In this document: piece after piece, positions 63,796-64,000 of the stretch | Layout: each line of letters starts with the position of its first letter | Position numbering within the stretch: the stretch's first letter is position 1 | DNA from: Crocinitomicaceae bacterium | GTDB lineage: Bacteria > Bacteroidota > Bacteroidia > Flavobacteriales_D > Crocinitomicaceae | Length of the DNA stretch: 64,000 nucleotides | Reading direction: 5' to 3' | Assembly: GCA_029249445.1 (NCBI GenBank) | Contig: JAQWHI010000018.1 | Location: 485,348 to 549,347 of the forward strand | Translations under genes and position numbers: made by a program | Notes under the pieces: model-generated | Database searches by the model: none | What the model saw: only the letters and a program-made list of their open reading frames with translations | What the model was told of the DNA's origin: nothing

Positions 63796-64000
63796 ATGAC
63801 AAAACTTAAACATTTTATCCTAATTACTATCGTTTGTTTCATAACATCGATTGCAAATGCCCAGGATCCGCAGTTTACGCAGTTTTATGCAAACCCGATT
63901 TATTTGAATCCAGCTTTTGCCGGATCAAATGTTTGCCCTCGATTTTCGATGAATTATCGTAATGAATGGCCGAGTTTAACAGGAAACTATGTCACAACGA
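63796..64000 (+). CDS. PorP/SprF family type IX secretion membrane protein, N-terminal part
   Basis: Only the first 68 codons are inside the window; the frame remains open to the edge. A signal peptide (KHFILITIVCFITSIANAQ) is followed by DPQFTQFYANPIYLNPAFAGS and NYRNEWPSLTGNYVTT, which is the diagnostic start of the PorP/SprF family. PorP interacts with PorK/N and outer membrane components of the secretion machine; SprF proteins support export of particular cargo such as SprB. Which one this is cannot be told from the N-terminus; a following porK-N-L-M cluster would mean PorP. Confidence 0.9.
   Translation, partial: MTKLKHFILITIVCFITSIANAQDPQFTQFYANPIYLNPAFAGSNVCPRFSMNYRNEWPSLTGNYVTT

Noticed and set aside
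1-64000. CRISPR arrays, insertion sequences, prophage or defence islands
   Set aside because: No regularly spaced repeats, terminal inverted repeats, transposase, integrase, nuclease or toxin-antitoxin genes were recognised on either strand.

Overview
The window is a gene-dense, AT-rich stretch of chromosome from a member of the Bacteroidota, most likely the order Flavobacteriales. The evidence is Bacteroidota-specific gene content: an LpxC-FabZ fusion, DUF4295 beside L28 and L33, type IX secretion (T9SS) genes porU, porV and a porP/sprF start, and three secreted peptidases with T9SS C-terminal sorting domains. Promoters follow the Bacteroidota TAnnTTTG pattern and Shine-Dalgarno sequences are largely missing. 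No tRNA, rRNA, CRISPR array, insertion sequence, integrase or phage gene was recognised. No intergenic gap exceeds 300 bp (the largest is about 180 bp), and I see no sign of recent transfer. Most of this is ordinary core genome, and I did not find an obvious new multigene system.

Layout. 1-7540 (minus): hutH (cut by the window edge), hisS, an ACMSD-like amidohydrolase, and two tandem secreted M43 metalloproteases, the second lacking part of its catalytic domain. 7692-16543 (minus): ftsY, DUF4295, rpmG, rpmB, then a tightly overlapping lpxD-lpxC/fabZ-lpxA-rlmD-cinA operon, an anchored protein of unknown function and thioredoxin. 16653-21838 (minus): a compact terC/unknown/DUF493/unknown operon and the menaquinone genes menI-menF-menD. 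21941-26847: murB (plus), then DEAD-box helicase, zinc-ribbon protein, NIF3 and a beta-barrel protein (minus). 26984-36013 (plus): an LtaS-type phosphoglycerol transferase coupled to a diacylglycerol kinase-like gene, a 53-residue membrane protein, both methylmalonyl-CoA mutase subunits, a secreted helical protein, an M28 peptidase and a DivIC-like protein. 36016-39397 (minus): spoIID-like, lpxB, a small membrane protein, surE. 39512-49409 (mostly plus): dinB, nlpC, epimerase, glyA, gmhA, terB-like and fur-STAS-purA-ostA. 49454-54064 (minus): rsh, fah, ychF. 54327-58461: a serine palmitoyltransferase/cysteate acyltransferase-like enzyme (plus), bioF, bioB, ispF (minus). 58442-64000: porV and porU (minus), diverging from a porP/sprF-like gene (plus).

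Themes. Envelope construction dominates: lipid A (lpxA, B, C, D, fabZ), heptose supply (gmhA), peptidoglycan (murB, spoIID-like, nlpC), an LptA/OstA-like protein, and protein export and surface anchoring (ftsY, porU, porV, porP/sprF). Catabolic genes point to use of histidine, tyrosine, probably tryptophan, and propionyl-CoA-yielding substrates. Menaquinone, biotin and MEP isoprenoid genes complete the picture of a heterotroph living on protein-rich material.

The observations most worth a second look are: a class of genes whose start codon lies exactly four bases after a TAnnTTTG promoter box, implying leaderless mRNAs; a perfect intrinsic terminator embedded in the signal-peptide codons of the ostA-like gene just after purA; and an M43 protease that appears to have lost its Met-turn region at an NGS junction.
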